Shown here in pieces: positions 17,837 to 27,155 of a stretch of DNA of 64,000 nt. The notes beneath the pieces were generated by a model. That model made no database searches, was not told the DNA's origin, and saw only the letters and a list, made by a program, of their open reading frames with translations. Every line of letters begins with the position of its first letter. Position 1 is the first letter of the stretch. The DNA comes from Octadecabacter temperatus (GTDB taxonomy: Bacteria; Pseudomonadota; Alphaproteobacteria; Rhodobacterales; Rhodobacteraceae): the NCBI RefSeq assembly GCF_001187845.1, contig NZ_CP012160.1:1426001-1490000 (forward strand), given 5' to 3'. The translations under genes were made by a program, and so were the position numbers.

Positions 17837-19255
17837 TTATTTACAACGACTTACGGCATCCTCAACAGCTTTGATCGATTGGCGGATGTTGTCAGACGTC
17901 GTGCGGTGGTTCACCAGCGCGGCACGCAGACAGGGTTTCCCGTGGATCACCGTGGTCGAAAAAACCGCCTCGCCGCTCAGTTGGAGCTCAGCCGCGATTT
18001 TGTTTACGTCTCCATGCGCGACAGAGAAGCAACACACATTGGACGCGACCGGAAACGCGAGCTCTAGCAGGTCGGATTCCTCGACCAAGTCGGCCATCAA
18101 ATTGGCCTGCTTGCAATTGTCGGTAATGGATTTCGAAAACGCCTCGGTTCCGATGGACTTAATTGCTGTCCAGACTTTCAACGCTCTGAAGCCGCGGGAC
18201 AGCTCAAGCCCGTAGTCACAATACCACACGTCGCCGCCGCCAAGGCCCGCGTCCTGCTGTTCCAGATAATTCGGGCGCGAGGTGAAGCTGTCAAAGTGCA
18301 AAGTCTGGTCATAAATCATGCACGCCCCGCAGTCGTACGGGACGGACAACCATTTATGAAAATCGCATGAAATCGAATTGGCCCGCTCCATTCCGTTCGT
18401 CAGCTGTTTCCATGGATCGTCAGCCAGCTTGGCCCAAAAGCCGAAAGCCGCATCGACATGAAACCAGATGTTCTGCTCGCCGCAGAAATCAGCTATCTTA
18501 TCTAATTCATCAAACGACCCTGTGTTCACGGATCCGGCTGTTCCGACCACCGCCAACGGCACCCTGCCCGCCGCACGGTCTGCGGCCACCGCGTCTGCCA
18601 ATGATGTTAAGTTCATTTTCATGTTGTCGTCCGTATCAACGACATGAATTGCATCCGACCCGTAGCCGATCGCTTCTAGCGCTTTGCTAATGCACGAATG
18701 GGTTCCTTTGCGGACATAGACCGCAACATTTGGCAGTGATTGAATACCGGTCTTTCGAACATCCTGACCAAACTGGCGATTGCGCGCAGCAATCAGGGCG
18801 AGGATCGTCGCTTGTGACGTTCCTGTTGTTAAGATCGCTGAGGCGTCGTTGGGCATGCCCGAAACACCGAGCAACCAATCCAGCGTTGCGCGCTCTACCT
18901 CAATGGCGCCGTGATCACGGCCACCACAATTGCTATTCATCGTGGCCGCCACAAGCTCGGCCCCAACAGAGACAGGCAACCCGGCGCCGTGTACCCAGCC
19001 AAAGAAATTCGGGTGTGTGTTACCCGTGGCATAAGGCATGATTTCAGATGTTAGTTGGTTGAAGGTTTGCGCAGAACCCGCCCCTGTTTCTGCGTCTTGC
19101 AGTGACAACCGTTCGCTAAGATCATTCGGCTTTGGTTGCCATGGCAGATCTCTTGCTTGCTTCATACGATCAAGGCATTGATCCATTAACTTGTGCATGT
19201 CGCGGCTGAATTCATCCCAGTTCTCTGGGTCAAGGTGGGCACCCTCATGCGTCAT
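17837..19255 (-). CDS. Group II PLP-dependent decarboxylase (aromatic-amino-acid type)
   Basis: A 472-residue pyridoxal-phosphate enzyme of the DDC/group II decarboxylase family. The PLP-binding lysine is in SISCDFHKWLSVPYDCG; the ring-stacking and phosphate-binding segments are GTSQATILAL and HVDAAFGFWA. Such enzymes remove CO2 from aromatic or related L-amino acids; the true substrate is not predictable. AAAGG precedes the start by seven bases. It is transcribed away from the membrane protein at 19509, which could move a substrate or product, but no direct link is seen. Confidence 0.9.
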   Translation of the reverse strand: MTHEGAHLDPENWDEFSRDMHKLMDQCLDRMKQARDLPWQPKPNDLSERLSLQDAETGAGSAQTFNQLTSEIMPYATGNTHPNFFGWVHGAGLPVSVGAELVAATMNSNCGGRDHGAIEVERATLDWLLGVSGMPNDASAILTTGTSQATILALIAARNRQFGQDVRKTGIQSLPNVAVYVRKGTHSCISKALEAIGYGSDAIHVVDTDDNMKMNLTSLADAVAADRAAGRVPLAVVGTAGSVNTGSFDELDKIADFCGEQNIWFHVDAAFGFWAKLADDPWKQLTNGMERANSISCDFHKWLSVPYDCGACMIYDQTLHFDSFTSRPNYLEQQDAGLGGGDVWYCDYGLELSRGFRALKVWTAIKSIGTEAFSKSITDNCKQANLMADLVEESDLLELAFPVASNVCCFSVAHGDVNKIAAELQLSGEAVFSTTVIHGKPCLRAALVNHRTTSDNIRQSIKAVEDAVSRCK

Positions 19256-19508
19256 AGCGAAGCCTTTCTGAAAGCAGTGTTGCGGTCTTAGAACATTTTT
19301 TTAGGTCGCTTCGCAACTTCAACCGAACTTGCTACTTTCTTTGGCGTTTCGTCCATCAAAGGACTGAAACTTTATCCCTCACAAAGCGCGCTAACACGGT
19401 ATCAAATGCCACCCGTCCCAGCTTTGCGTTCAACCCAAATGGCTGCATGTTCTAGGTGCGCTGTTTCACCAGCTTGCCAGCAAACCGACAGCGCGGTTTA
19501 ACGCAAAT

Positions 19509-20699
19509 ATGCTAAATGCACTTATCCTTGCTGTCGTCGTTATTGTTGGCGGCATCCTGATCCTTCCAAGGGTCGCAAATGCGCAGCTGTGGCGGGCCAC
19601 GATCACACCGCTTGCCTCGATCATCGGGAGCGGCTTCTTGGTTCTCGGGCCGATCCTCGACGTCAGCTATGGGGGGTACGCGCCATTGGTGATGGCAGGG
19701 CTTTGTGTGGTGGCCTACCTGTTTGGCAGCGCAATTCGGTTCAACATCGCCCAGATAGATCGCGGACATTCGCGCCCTTCGTTTACTGAACAATTGGACA
19801 AGGTTGCATCGGTCGTATTGGCCTTCGCATTTATCATTTCTGTTGCGTATTACTTGAACCTGTTTGGCGCATTCGGGGTTAGCCTTACGGACCTCAACAA
19901 CAGCCAGAACGCACGTCTACTTACGACCTCGGTATTTGCGATTATCCTATTGGTGGGCTGGACGCGCGGTTTTTCAGCACTAGAGCGCATGGAGCAAATC
20001 ACCGTTGGGATCAAACTTGCGATCATTGCGGGCCTGCTCTTCGGCCTAATCGTGTATTTTGGCGAAGCGGTCCATGACCAAACACTCGCGTTTGACCCTG
20101 CCCAAGTTTCAGGTTGGGGGGCACTCACACTTGCGGCGGGTTTGATCGTGACCGTTCAAGGGTTCGAGACATCACGCTACCTTGGTAATGCATATAGCGC
20201 AGCGCTTCGGATACGTTCGATGCGTTTGGCGCAATTGATCTCTGCCGTGATTTATATCGCCTACATTGTTTTGCTCACTTATGCGTTGGACGCAGGATCT
20301 TTGACGCTTAGTGAAACCGCGATTATTGATCTTACGGCCATTGTTGCGCCTGTGCTTCCACTTTTGCTTGTGGCCGCTGCATTGAGTGCGCAATTTAGCG
20401 CGGCGGTGGCCGACACCAGCGGTGCAGGTGGCCTTATTTCCGAAATCACCAAAGGCAAAGTGAGCGAAAAAAGCGCCTACGGGGTGCTTGTCATTGTCGG
20501 CGTGTTTCTAACGTGGACTGCGGATGTGTTCCAAATCATCAGCTACGCCTCACGCGCGTTTGCAGCTTACTATGCCCTGCAAGCAGGTATCGCAGCGATT
20601 TCAGCACATCAAACAGGCCGCACAGCCAAGTCAGGTTTTTTTGCGGTTTTGACCTGTGTTGGCATCGCAATTACGGTCTTTGGCCAAGCAGTTGAATAG
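19509..20699 (+). CDS. Multi-pass membrane protein, possibly APC-like transporter
   Basis: A 396-residue, very hydrophobic protein with about twelve membrane segments. The arrangement (unwound glycine motif SIIGSGFLVLGP in the second segment, GFETSRYLG in the middle) recalls the APC/LeuT-fold superfamily, but I cannot assign a family. No strong ribosome-binding site is seen before the ATG. It diverges from the PLP decarboxylase across 253 bases in which I see nothing notable, and converges with the acyltransferase gene with only six bases between stops. Confidence 0.7.
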   Translation: MLNALILAVVVIVGGILILPRVANAQLWRATITPLASIIGSGFLVLGPILDVSYGGYAPLVMAGLCVVAYLFGSAIRFNIAQIDRGHSRPSFTEQLDKVASVVLAFAFIISVAYYLNLFGAFGVSLTDLNNSQNARLLTTSVFAIILLVGWTRGFSALERMEQITVGIKLAIIAGLLFGLIVYFGEAVHDQTLAFDPAQVSGWGALTLAAGLIVTVQGFETSRYLGNAYSAALRIRSMRLAQLISAVIYIAYIVLLTYALDAGSLTLSETAIIDLTAIVAPVLPLLLVAAALSAQFSAAVADTSGAGGLISEITKGKVSEKSAYGVLVIVGVFLTWTADVFQIISYASRAFAAYYALQAGIAAISAHQTGRTAKSGFFAVLTCVGIAITVFGQAVE

Positions 20700-20705
20700 A
20701 GCCGT

Positions 20706-21377
20706 TTACGAATTCAACAACCGCTCCAACTCAATGTTAAACGCTTCCAATTCCATGTTTGCGTCCAGCTCAATCGGTTGCAAATCAAGACTGACATGAC
20801 GGCGGCCTTTTTTACGGCCAATAAAGCTCCAGAACAGATCATGGGTGGCGCGTTGGAACTTTCCCAAACCATCAAGGCGCAACAACATCACAGGGGTATC
20901 CGGCTCAGCCCGTAGGATTTCATGAACCCCAGAGAGATACGGCTTCACGATCTCCTCAGGTTGGCGACGCACCTGCCCCGCAGGAAACAGCAGAATGGAA
21001 TTCCCGTCCCCCAAAAGCGTATGGATTTTCTCCAATGTCTCAACCTTACGCTGGGCGCGTTTTTCTTCTGGCCATGCTTTTGGCGAACTCATAGGAACGG
21101 CCCCTGCGACATACATCGGGAACCACTGCGCCCAGTTGTGGTATTCATCATAGTGAACTGTCGGGCGCACACGTGTCGTGGAATAAAGGGTCGTTGCGAT
21201 CAGCGGCCCGTCATGGCGGCTGACGTGCGTGGCCAAAATCAATGTCCCCGGCTGGGCTTGCAACAAGTGCTTGCCTGAGGCGCTGACGTTATAGAACAGC
21301 CCATAGTACGTGCGCAGCAGCACAAAAAATAAATGGCGGGTCCACTTACCGAGCGTGGCATCAAAAAATCGCATCAT
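20706..21377 (-). CDS. 1-acyl-glycerol-3-phosphate acyltransferase-like protein (PlsC family)
   Basis: A 223-residue membrane-associated acyltransferase. The catalytic HX4D motif is present (HVSRHD) and a PlsC motif II-like region lies around LLFPAGQVRR. Start chosen at 21377 (MMRFFDATLGKW) because AAGG precedes it by about seven bases; a longer in-frame start has no such site. The role is probably acyl transfer to a lysophospholipid or related acceptor. Divergent from psuK. Confidence 0.82.
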   Translation of the reverse strand: MMRFFDATLGKWTRHLFFVLLRTYYGLFYNVSASGKHLLQAQPGTLILATHVSRHDGPLIATTLYSTTRVRPTVHYDEYHNWAQWFPMYVAGAVPMSSPKAWPEEKRAQRKVETLEKIHTLLGDGNSILLFPAGQVRRQPEEIVKPYLSGVHEILRAEPDTPVMLLRLDGLGKFQRATHDLFWSFIGRKKGRRHVSLDLQPIELDANMELEAFNIELERLLNS

Positions 21378-21527
21378 GGGGCAACCTTGGCAGAAGAGTG
21401 AATTGATTGAAAGTTGGGAAACTCTCGAGACGTGAACATCGTTCATTTATGCCAATTTAGCCGCCAACAGTAAGGTCAGGCATTCCATACCCAACACACC
21501 CCGTTGACCTTATGCAGTGGCCGCGCC

Positions 21528-22430
21528 ATGAACTTCCGTATGAAACAACCTGACATTCTTTGCATCGGTTCCTTCCTTTGGGACATCATCGGACGCTCAT
21601 CCAGCAGCATGCGCGCGGGATCTGATGTACCGGGCCGTATTACGCGCCTGCCCGGTGGCGTCGCGATGAATATCGCAATGACGCTGAACAACTTTGGCCT
21701 CACACCCGCGGCCCTGTCCGCCGTTGGGCGCGATCTTGAAGGGGATGAGCTTGTCGGTGAGGCCGCGCGCCTCGGGATTATCACCGATTACGTCTACCGT
21801 TCGGAAGACCTGCCAACCGATTCCTACATGGCGATTGAGGGCGCGAACGGGTTGATTGCGGCCATTGCGGACGCACATTCACTTGAGCAAGCAGGCACCA
21901 AAATCCTTCGCCCGATGTCTGACGGCACCTTAGGTAGTGAAACCACGCCTTGGTCTGGCCTTGTGGCGCTGGATGGCAACCTCACCCGTGATCTGCTGGC
22001 AGACATCGCAACATCGCCACTGTTTGCGGCCTCCGATTTACGGGTCGCACCAGCGTCACCTGGTAAGGCGGAACGCCTTCTGGCCCTTGTCGGGCACCCA
22101 TCCGCGACGCTTTATGTGAACCTCGAAGAAGCTGGGCTGCTGTGCCAAACCACGTTTAAAACTGCACAAGACGGCGCCAAGGCGTTGACAGAACGTGGTG
22201 TGCACCGCGCCCTTGTGACCGATGGCGGCAATCCCGCTGCTGAATGCCTGAACGGTGACATTCTAACGGCGCAGCCCCCAGAGGTTCTCGTTACACGCGT
22301 TACAGGCGCGGGTGACACGTTTATGGCGGCGCACATCGCGTCAGAAATCCAAGGCATGCCGCGTCAAGCCGCGCTGGAACGCGCCCTCAACGCTGCCGCA
22401 ACTTACGTTTCCGGAGAAACACCTTCATGA
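21528..22430 (+). CDS. psuK: PfkB-family sugar kinase, probable pseudouridine kinase
   Basis: A ribokinase-fold kinase of about 300 residues. It has the N-terminal glycine signature RLPGGVAMNIAM and the C-terminal PfkB signature VTRVTGAGDTFMAAH with catalytic Asp. It overlaps psuG by four bases (ATGA), so it most likely phosphorylates pseudouridine to pseudouridine 5'-phosphate for PsuG. The start is uncertain: ATG at 21528 or 21540; neither has a good ribosome-binding site. Confidence 0.87.
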   Translation: MNFRMKQPDILCIGSFLWDIIGRSSSSMRAGSDVPGRITRLPGGVAMNIAMTLNNFGLTPAALSAVGRDLEGDELVGEAARLGIITDYVYRSEDLPTDSYMAIEGANGLIAAIADAHSLEQAGTKILRPMSDGTLGSETTPWSGLVALDGNLTRDLLADIATSPLFAASDLRVAPASPGKAERLLALVGHPSATLYVNLEEAGLLCQTTFKTAQDGAKALTERGVHRALVTDGGNPAAECLNGDILTAQPPEVLVTRVTGAGDTFMAAHIASEIQGMPRQAALERALNAAATYVSGETPS

Positions 22431-23335
22431 CCATTCCAATGACTTTCGCGCCAGACGTAGCAACCGCCAAAAAGAACGGCACACCCATCGTTGCGCTTGA
22501 ATCCACAATCATCACCCACGGCATGCCTTACCCGCAGAACGTCGAAACCGCGCGACTGGTCGAGGAAGAAGTTCGTGCTGGTGGTGCAGTGCCTGCAACC
22601 ATCGCCGTATTGAATGGAACATTGCACATCGGCCTCACCGACGTGGAACTCGACACCCTTGGCCAAGCCCAAAACGTCGCCAAGCTCAGCCGTGCAGATA
22701 TCGCAGCTTGCATAGCAACGGGTGGCACAGGTGCGACAACCGTGGCCGCCACGATGATCGCGGCACATCTGGCGGGTATCAAAGTGTTTGCGACAGGCGG
22801 CATTGGAGGCGTCCATAAAGGCGCGGAAACCACGTTCGACATTTCCGCTGACCTGAACGAGTTGGCCCAAACGCCGGTGACCGTCGTGGCCGCAGGCGCC
22901 AAAGCCATTCTAGATCTTGAGAAAACCTACGAAGTCCTCGAAACGCTGGGAGTTCCTGTCATTGTATATGGCCAAGACACCCTTCCCGCGTTCTGGTCCG
23001 CTACATCGCCCCTGCCCGCGCCCCTACGCATGGACAGCGCAGCTGACATCGCGGCTGCACATGAAATGCGCGTCGCGATGGGCCTCCCCGGTGGACAGTT
23101 GGTCACGAACCCGATCCCAAGCGACGCACAGATCCCCGCTGAGACCCTTGCCCCGATCATTGCGCAGGCTTTGACGGAAGCTGACGCACATGGCATCAGC
23201 GCAAAAGGCGTCACGCCGTTCCTGCTTGGTCGTATCCTTGAGCTTACCGATGGAGCGTCATTAACGGCGAATATTGCACTGGTGCGAAACAATGCACGTC
23301 TTGCTGCCCAAATTGCAGGCAGTTTGGCGACCTAA
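22427..23335 (+). CDS. psuG: Pseudouridine-5'-phosphate glycosidase
   Basis: A 302-residue PsuG/IndA-family enzyme, reversibly splitting pseudouridine 5'-phosphate into uracil and ribose 5-phosphate. Family motifs: ALESTIITHGMPYP, ISRADIA-like LSRADIAACIATGGTGATTV, FATGGIGGVHKGAE and the conserved YGQDTLPAFW. Length is normal. It is translationally coupled to psuK. Together they form a two-gene route for recycling pseudouridine from RNA turnover. Confidence 0.96.
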   Translation: MTIPMTFAPDVATAKKNGTPIVALESTIITHGMPYPQNVETARLVEEEVRAGGAVPATIAVLNGTLHIGLTDVELDTLGQAQNVAKLSRADIAACIATGGTGATTVAATMIAAHLAGIKVFATGGIGGVHKGAETTFDISADLNELAQTPVTVVAAGAKAILDLEKTYEVLETLGVPVIVYGQDTLPAFWSATSPLPAPLRMDSAADIAAAHEMRVAMGLPGGQLVTNPIPSDAQIPAETLAPIIAQALTEADAHGISAKGVTPFLLGRILELTDGASLTANIALVRNNARLAAQIAGSLAT

Positions 23336-23434
23336 AGGCGCAGTTATCCCGCCAATCATTGTGGAAGCGCCCACCATCCCCTACATAACATCTGTCCGCA
23401 CCTTCGCGGAGCATGTATCCAAGGCTGCGCTTAA

Positions 23435-24208
23435 GTGAAAACGATCAAAGACCCGACTACACCGCGCCGTTCGCTTATCGGTGGCATGCGGACCAATTTC
23501 CTCGCCGGCCTTGTGGTCATCGCGCCAATTGGCCTGACGCTTTGGCTGATCTGGACCGTTGTGGGCTGGGTCGACAGTTTCGTATGGCCGTTCGTTCCAA
23601 ACGCTTATCAGCCCGAAGAATTGCTGAACTGGGCGCTCGGCCGCACTGTTGGTGATGAAAATTGGATCACGGTTAACGTGCGCGGCATTGGCGTCTTTGT
23701 CTTCCTGCTGTTTACGATGCTTGTGGGTTGGATGGGCAAAGGCCTACTAGGACGTAGTTTCCTTCGCTGGGGCGAAGGGCTTGTTGCGCGCATGCCGGTC
23801 GTGCGCTCCATCTATAACGGCGTCAAACAAATCGCCGAAACGGTTTTCGCACAGACAGAAACCAGCTTTGATAAAGCCTGCCTGATTGAATACCCGCGCA
23901 AAGGTATCTGGGCGATCGCCTTTGTGTCGACCTCAACCAAGGGTGAGATTTTGGACAAGGCAGACACAGGACCAATGACGTCCGTGTTCTTGCCAACAAC
24001 GCCAAACCCGACATCGGGTTTTTTGTTGTTCTTCCCGACCCGCGACATCATCGAGTTGGATATGACGGTGGAAGACGCGGCCAAATTGGTCATCTCTGCA
24101 GGTCTTGTCTATCCGGGTGAAAAAGAAGGCGAACTGTCAGAGTCCTACACCGACCTTGCAGAAAAAATCGCCCATACGCATAAGTCTGACACGGACGCTG
24201 CTGAGTAA
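23435..24208 (+). CDS. DUF502 family inner-membrane protein
   Basis: A 257-residue protein with two membrane segments near the N terminus (around 22-45 and 83-102) and a soluble domain typical of DUF502/COG2928 (RMPVVRSIYNGVKQI, VSTSTKGEILDK, TTPNPTSGFLLFFP). The start is GTG at 23435 with AAGG ten bases before. Function is unknown. It lies 100 bases after psuG and converges with the patatin gene. Confidence 0.88.
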   Translation: MKTIKDPTTPRRSLIGGMRTNFLAGLVVIAPIGLTLWLIWTVVGWVDSFVWPFVPNAYQPEELLNWALGRTVGDENWITVNVRGIGVFVFLLFTMLVGWMGKGLLGRSFLRWGEGLVARMPVVRSIYNGVKQIAETVFAQTETSFDKACLIEYPRKGIWAIAFVSTSTKGEILDKADTGPMTSVFLPTTPNPTSGFLLFFPTRDIIELDMTVEDAAKLVISAGLVYPGEKEGELSESYTDLAEKIAHTHKSDTDAAE

Positions 24209-24217
24209 TCCGCGCTT

Positions 24218-25258
24218 TTACTCAGAGAACATCTCTTGAAGATCCACGGTATCACGTTCACCTAAATCGTTGTAATGATTACTAATAAACGTGTCCGCCG
24301 CGGCCCGTCCGGCGGCCTTTAAGCGCGCCAATACAACTGGATTTGGAACAGATTTCGTCGCCACACTCAGCTCATTCATCAGCACGTCATCAGACACCAT
24401 GTGCACCAATACGTTCTTCATCGCGCCTTTAGGCATCGACCCTGCGGCAAGCAAACGCTTCACAAAGTTAATCGCCCGAAGTTCGCGAAAGAGCGAACTG
24501 TTAAAGCTGATCTCGTTGATCCGGTTCTGAATGGCTTGGCTGTCCGTAGGAACCTCTTCGCGGTGCAGCGGGTTAATGTTGATGACCATGATGTCTTCCG
24601 GCAATCCTGCCTCAAACAACGGGAACAGCGCGGGGTTACCGGTGTAACCACCGTCCCAATAGGCCTCGCCGTCGATCTCAACCGCTTTGTACATCGTTGG
24701 CAAACAGGCGGACGCCATCAGCGCCTCACTTGTGATACCGTCGCCTTTGAAGATCTTGATTTTACCAGTGCGTACATTCGTGGCACAAACATGCAATTCT
24801 GGACCAGTTTCGGCACAAACCGCATCGTAACTCATCTGGTCGACAATCGGCTTCAACGCATTGCTGTAAAACGGACCAGACCCATAGGGCGACATCATGC
24901 GTGTCGTCATATCCAAGGCGGCATAAGCTGGCGAATAGGCCATCGCAGCGGATAGGATGCTTGTCGCGGGAGACATAATATCCATCCATTGCGACATGGC
25001 CTCATCCTTGACCGCACCAACCTGCCCCCAGAACCAATTCAGGTTCTCGCGCGCGCCTTCACGCCCACCGTTCAGCATCCCAGCCTTCAATGCTGCGCCA
25101 TTCATCGCCCCTGCAGAGGTTCCAGAAATCGCAGCGATTTCAATGCGATCATCCTCAAGGATGCGGTCCAACACGCCCCAAGTGAACGCACCATGTGCAC
25201 CGCCGCCCTGAAGCGCGAGGTTGATGCGTTTTACGTTTTTTGTCACAGCGCCGTCCAT
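24218..25258 (-). CDS. Patatin-like phospholipase
   Basis: A 346-residue alpha/beta hydrolase of the patatin family. It has an oxyanion-hole glycine loop (GGGAHG), nucleophile elbow GTSAG (Ser near residue 48) and catalytic Asp in DGGYTGNP. The Ser-Asp dyad is intact, so lipid acyl hydrolysis is expected. The start codon lies 16 bases inside the 3' end of bdhA, so the two are co-transcribed. In PHB-accumulating alphaproteobacteria, this neighbourhood suggests a link to granule or lipid turnover, but that is inference. Confidence 0.93.
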   Translation of the reverse strand: MDGAVTKNVKRINLALQGGGAHGAFTWGVLDRILEDDRIEIAAISGTSAGAMNGAALKAGMLNGGREGARENLNWFWGQVGAVKDEAMSQWMDIMSPATSILSAAMAYSPAYAALDMTTRMMSPYGSGPFYSNALKPIVDQMSYDAVCAETGPELHVCATNVRTGKIKIFKGDGITSEALMASACLPTMYKAVEIDGEAYWDGGYTGNPALFPLFEAGLPEDIMVININPLHREEVPTDSQAIQNRINEISFNSSLFRELRAINFVKRLLAAGSMPKGAMKNVLVHMVSDDVLMNELSVATKSVPNPVVLARLKAAGRAAADTFISNHYNDLGERDTVDLQEMFSE

Positions 25259-26028
25259 CCGCCGTCAACGCTGATGGTCGTTCCTGTGATCTGGGCAGCC
25301 GCATCAGATGCAAGGAACACAACAGTGCCCCCAAGCTGTTCAACGGTTGCGAATTCCTTGGAAGGTTGGCGCTTAAGCATGACGTTCTTAATCACGTCTT
25401 CGCGGCTCATGTCATATTCTTTCATCGTGTCGGGGATCTGCGCCTCGACAAGCGGTGTCAGCACGTAGCCTGGGCAAACCGCGTTGCAGGTGATTGGTTC
25501 TTGCGCAGTTTCCAAAGCAACAGTTTTGGACATGCCAACAATCCCGTGCTTGGCCGCGACGTAGGCTGATTTGTAAGGTGAAGCCGTCAAACCGTGGGCT
25601 GAGGCAATGTTAATCACACGTCCCCAACCTGCCGCCCGCATCATCGGCAAGGCCGCCGCCGTGGTGTGGAAAGCAGAACTCATGTTGATCGCAATGATCG
25701 CGTCCCACTTAGCCGTCGGGAATTCGTCGATCGGGGCGACGTGCTGGATGCCCGCGTTGTTGATCAAGATATCACAAGCGCCAGCATCCGTGATGAGGCG
25801 GCGGCAATCATCAGCCTTTGACATATCAGCGGCAATATAGGTCGCCTTTACGTCGAATTCTTTAGCGATTTCAGTTGCTAACGCATGATCCTCCTCGCGG
25901 TCTGAAAACGAATTCAGAACAACATCCGCGCCCGCTTTGGCCATCTCACGCGCAACGCCAAGGCCGATGCCTGAATTTGAACCCGTAATGACGGCGGTTT
26001 TTCCTGTAAGAGGTCCGTTGTTTGACAT
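25243..26028 (-). CDS. bdhA: 3-hydroxybutyrate dehydrogenase
   Basis: A 261-residue short-chain dehydrogenase with NAD-binding TGSNSGIG, the NNAG motif, and catalytic Ser-Tyr-Lys in SAHGLTASPYKSAYVAAKH. The C-terminal features VCPGYVLTPLVEAQI and SVDGGWTAL match D-3-hydroxybutyrate dehydrogenases, which convert the PHB monomer to acetoacetate. Start at 26028, just after AGGAG. An upstream in-frame extension is not needed. It is the first gene of a bdhA-patatin unit, divergent from the unknown gene at 26203. Confidence 0.94.
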   Translation of the reverse strand: MSNNGPLTGKTAVITGSNSGIGLGVAREMAKAGADVVLNSFSDREEDHALATEIAKEFDVKATYIAADMSKADDCRRLITDAGACDILINNAGIQHVAPIDEFPTAKWDAIIAINMSSAFHTTAAALPMMRAAGWGRVINIASAHGLTASPYKSAYVAAKHGIVGMSKTVALETAQEPITCNAVCPGYVLTPLVEAQIPDTMKEYDMSREDVIKNVMLKRQPSKEFATVEQLGGTVVFLASDAAAQITGTTISVDGGWTAL

Positions 26029-26202
26029 GGTTTTGCTCCTGCGTTGCGTTTGGCGTAGTATATGCTGCATCTGCACAATGCGCGAGTGCTCGTCGTAGCC
26101 GCATTGAATTAGCCAAATTTGCCCTATCCTTGCCCCGATTTGTCCACGATTCACGCGTAAAACACTCGCGAACCAGACAACTGTTTCGAATTTGGACGTA
26201 GA

Positions 26203-26820
26203 ATGACCCCGATTATCTCAAATGCAGGCGAAACGCGCTTTTTGTTCGGCACATTTGCGGATGTCGACAGCGCGCCTGTTTTTCAGGGCGCGGTCGTTTA
26301 TGGGGCCAATCTTACTTATGATGCCGAAACAGGCCTGCCAAACGGTGGCACGGTCGACCGCATTGATGTTCAGACCCGATCTGCAGCTGTGGTTCTAAAG
26401 ACCCACTCAACCTACCCTGACATTCACATCACCGTTGCGGACCTTAACGCCGCATATGCTGATGTGGATACGCCTTGGTATGATGCAACGGACGTTCTTG
26501 CGACAACCGACCAAACCGAAGATGCCCCGCTTGATCTGAACGTTGAACTGAACGCCAAACAAATGGATGAACTGGTTTCAGGTAAAAAAGCGCTTTACCT
26601 CACCACAGGTGAATTCTTTAGCGCGAACGAGCTGAGTGGAATTTTTGCGGCGGCTTCCCGAAATAATCGGCCGAAACAACGCGCTAAGGCAAAACAGAAA
26701 AACCGCAAGAACGACGTTGTCGTTTCCTTAAACGCGACATTTGAAAACGCGGCCACGTCCAGCCTCAATGATCTCGACATTGAAGCGTTGGAAAACGAGC
26801 TTCGGGTAGGCACACTTTAG
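26203..26820 (+). CDS. Hypothetical protein, 205 residues
   Basis: No family recognised. The first ~130 residues are acidic and rich in Asp/Thr/Ala with no signal peptide. A basic patch (RNNRPKQRAKAKQKNRK, about 151-167) is followed by a short acidic tail. The composition and codon use look native. It diverges from bdhA over a 174-base gap; the ribosome-binding site is weak. The basic patch could contact nucleic acid or acidic partners, but nothing supports a specific role. Confidence 0.7.
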   Translation: MTPIISNAGETRFLFGTFADVDSAPVFQGAVVYGANLTYDAETGLPNGGTVDRIDVQTRSAAVVLKTHSTYPDIHITVADLNAAYADVDTPWYDATDVLATTDQTEDAPLDLNVELNAKQMDELVSGKKALYLTTGEFFSANELSGIFAAASRNNRPKQRAKAKQKNRKNDVVVSLNATFENAATSSLNDLDIEALENELRVGTL

Positions 26821-26965
26821 GCCACCCGAATCTTTCACGATATTCAGCATACTTCACCCTGCCGCGTTAAGTATTCTTAACGCCCGATTCTGGTGATTCC
26901 TGCGGTCAGTTTTCACAACCTAAAATCAAAAACATAAATCACTGCTCGCCCTTAAAAAATGGGCA

Positions 26966-26993
26966 GAAAAAAACCCCAGCCGAAGCTGGGGTT
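26966..26993 (-). terminator. Rho-independent terminator, minus strand
   Basis: AACCCCAGC and its complement pair around TTCG, followed on the minus strand by seven T. On the plus strand no T-run follows, so it is oriented to end a minus-strand transcript rather than the gene at 26203. Confidence 0.75.
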
Positions 26994-27075
26994 AAGTTAT
27001 TGAGGCAGGTTTCATACAGGCAAGAAACCTATCGAGCAGTGACCTTTGTATAAGCGTTAGGCCGCCCGCATCCAA
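26966..27075 (-). ncRNA. Candidate small RNA with its own promoter and terminator
   Basis: All signals are on the minus strand inside the 335-base gap between two plus-strand genes. A -35 TTGGAT (27070-27075) and -10 TATACA (27047-27052) are spaced by 17 bases, predicting a start near 27040. The RNA would then contain a 7-bp hairpin (AGGTTTC/GAAACCT, 27007-27030, 10-base loop) and a linker. A 9-bp GC-rich terminator stem capped by a UUCG tetraloop (26972-26993) follows, and then a run of seven T. Length would be about 75 nt. No convincing reading frame. I do not recognise it as a named family. Confidence 0.6.
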
Positions 27076-27155
27076 GCTAAAAGTTTGAAAAGGTTTGTTT
27101 CCACCTCTAACGTGGCCCCAAGAACAGATTCATTGAAACGGGGAGCGGGACCAAA

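Noticed and set aside
26972..26993. Terminator of the plus-strand gene ending at 26820
   Set aside because: It lies about 150 bases away and the T-run follows the stem only on the minus strand.
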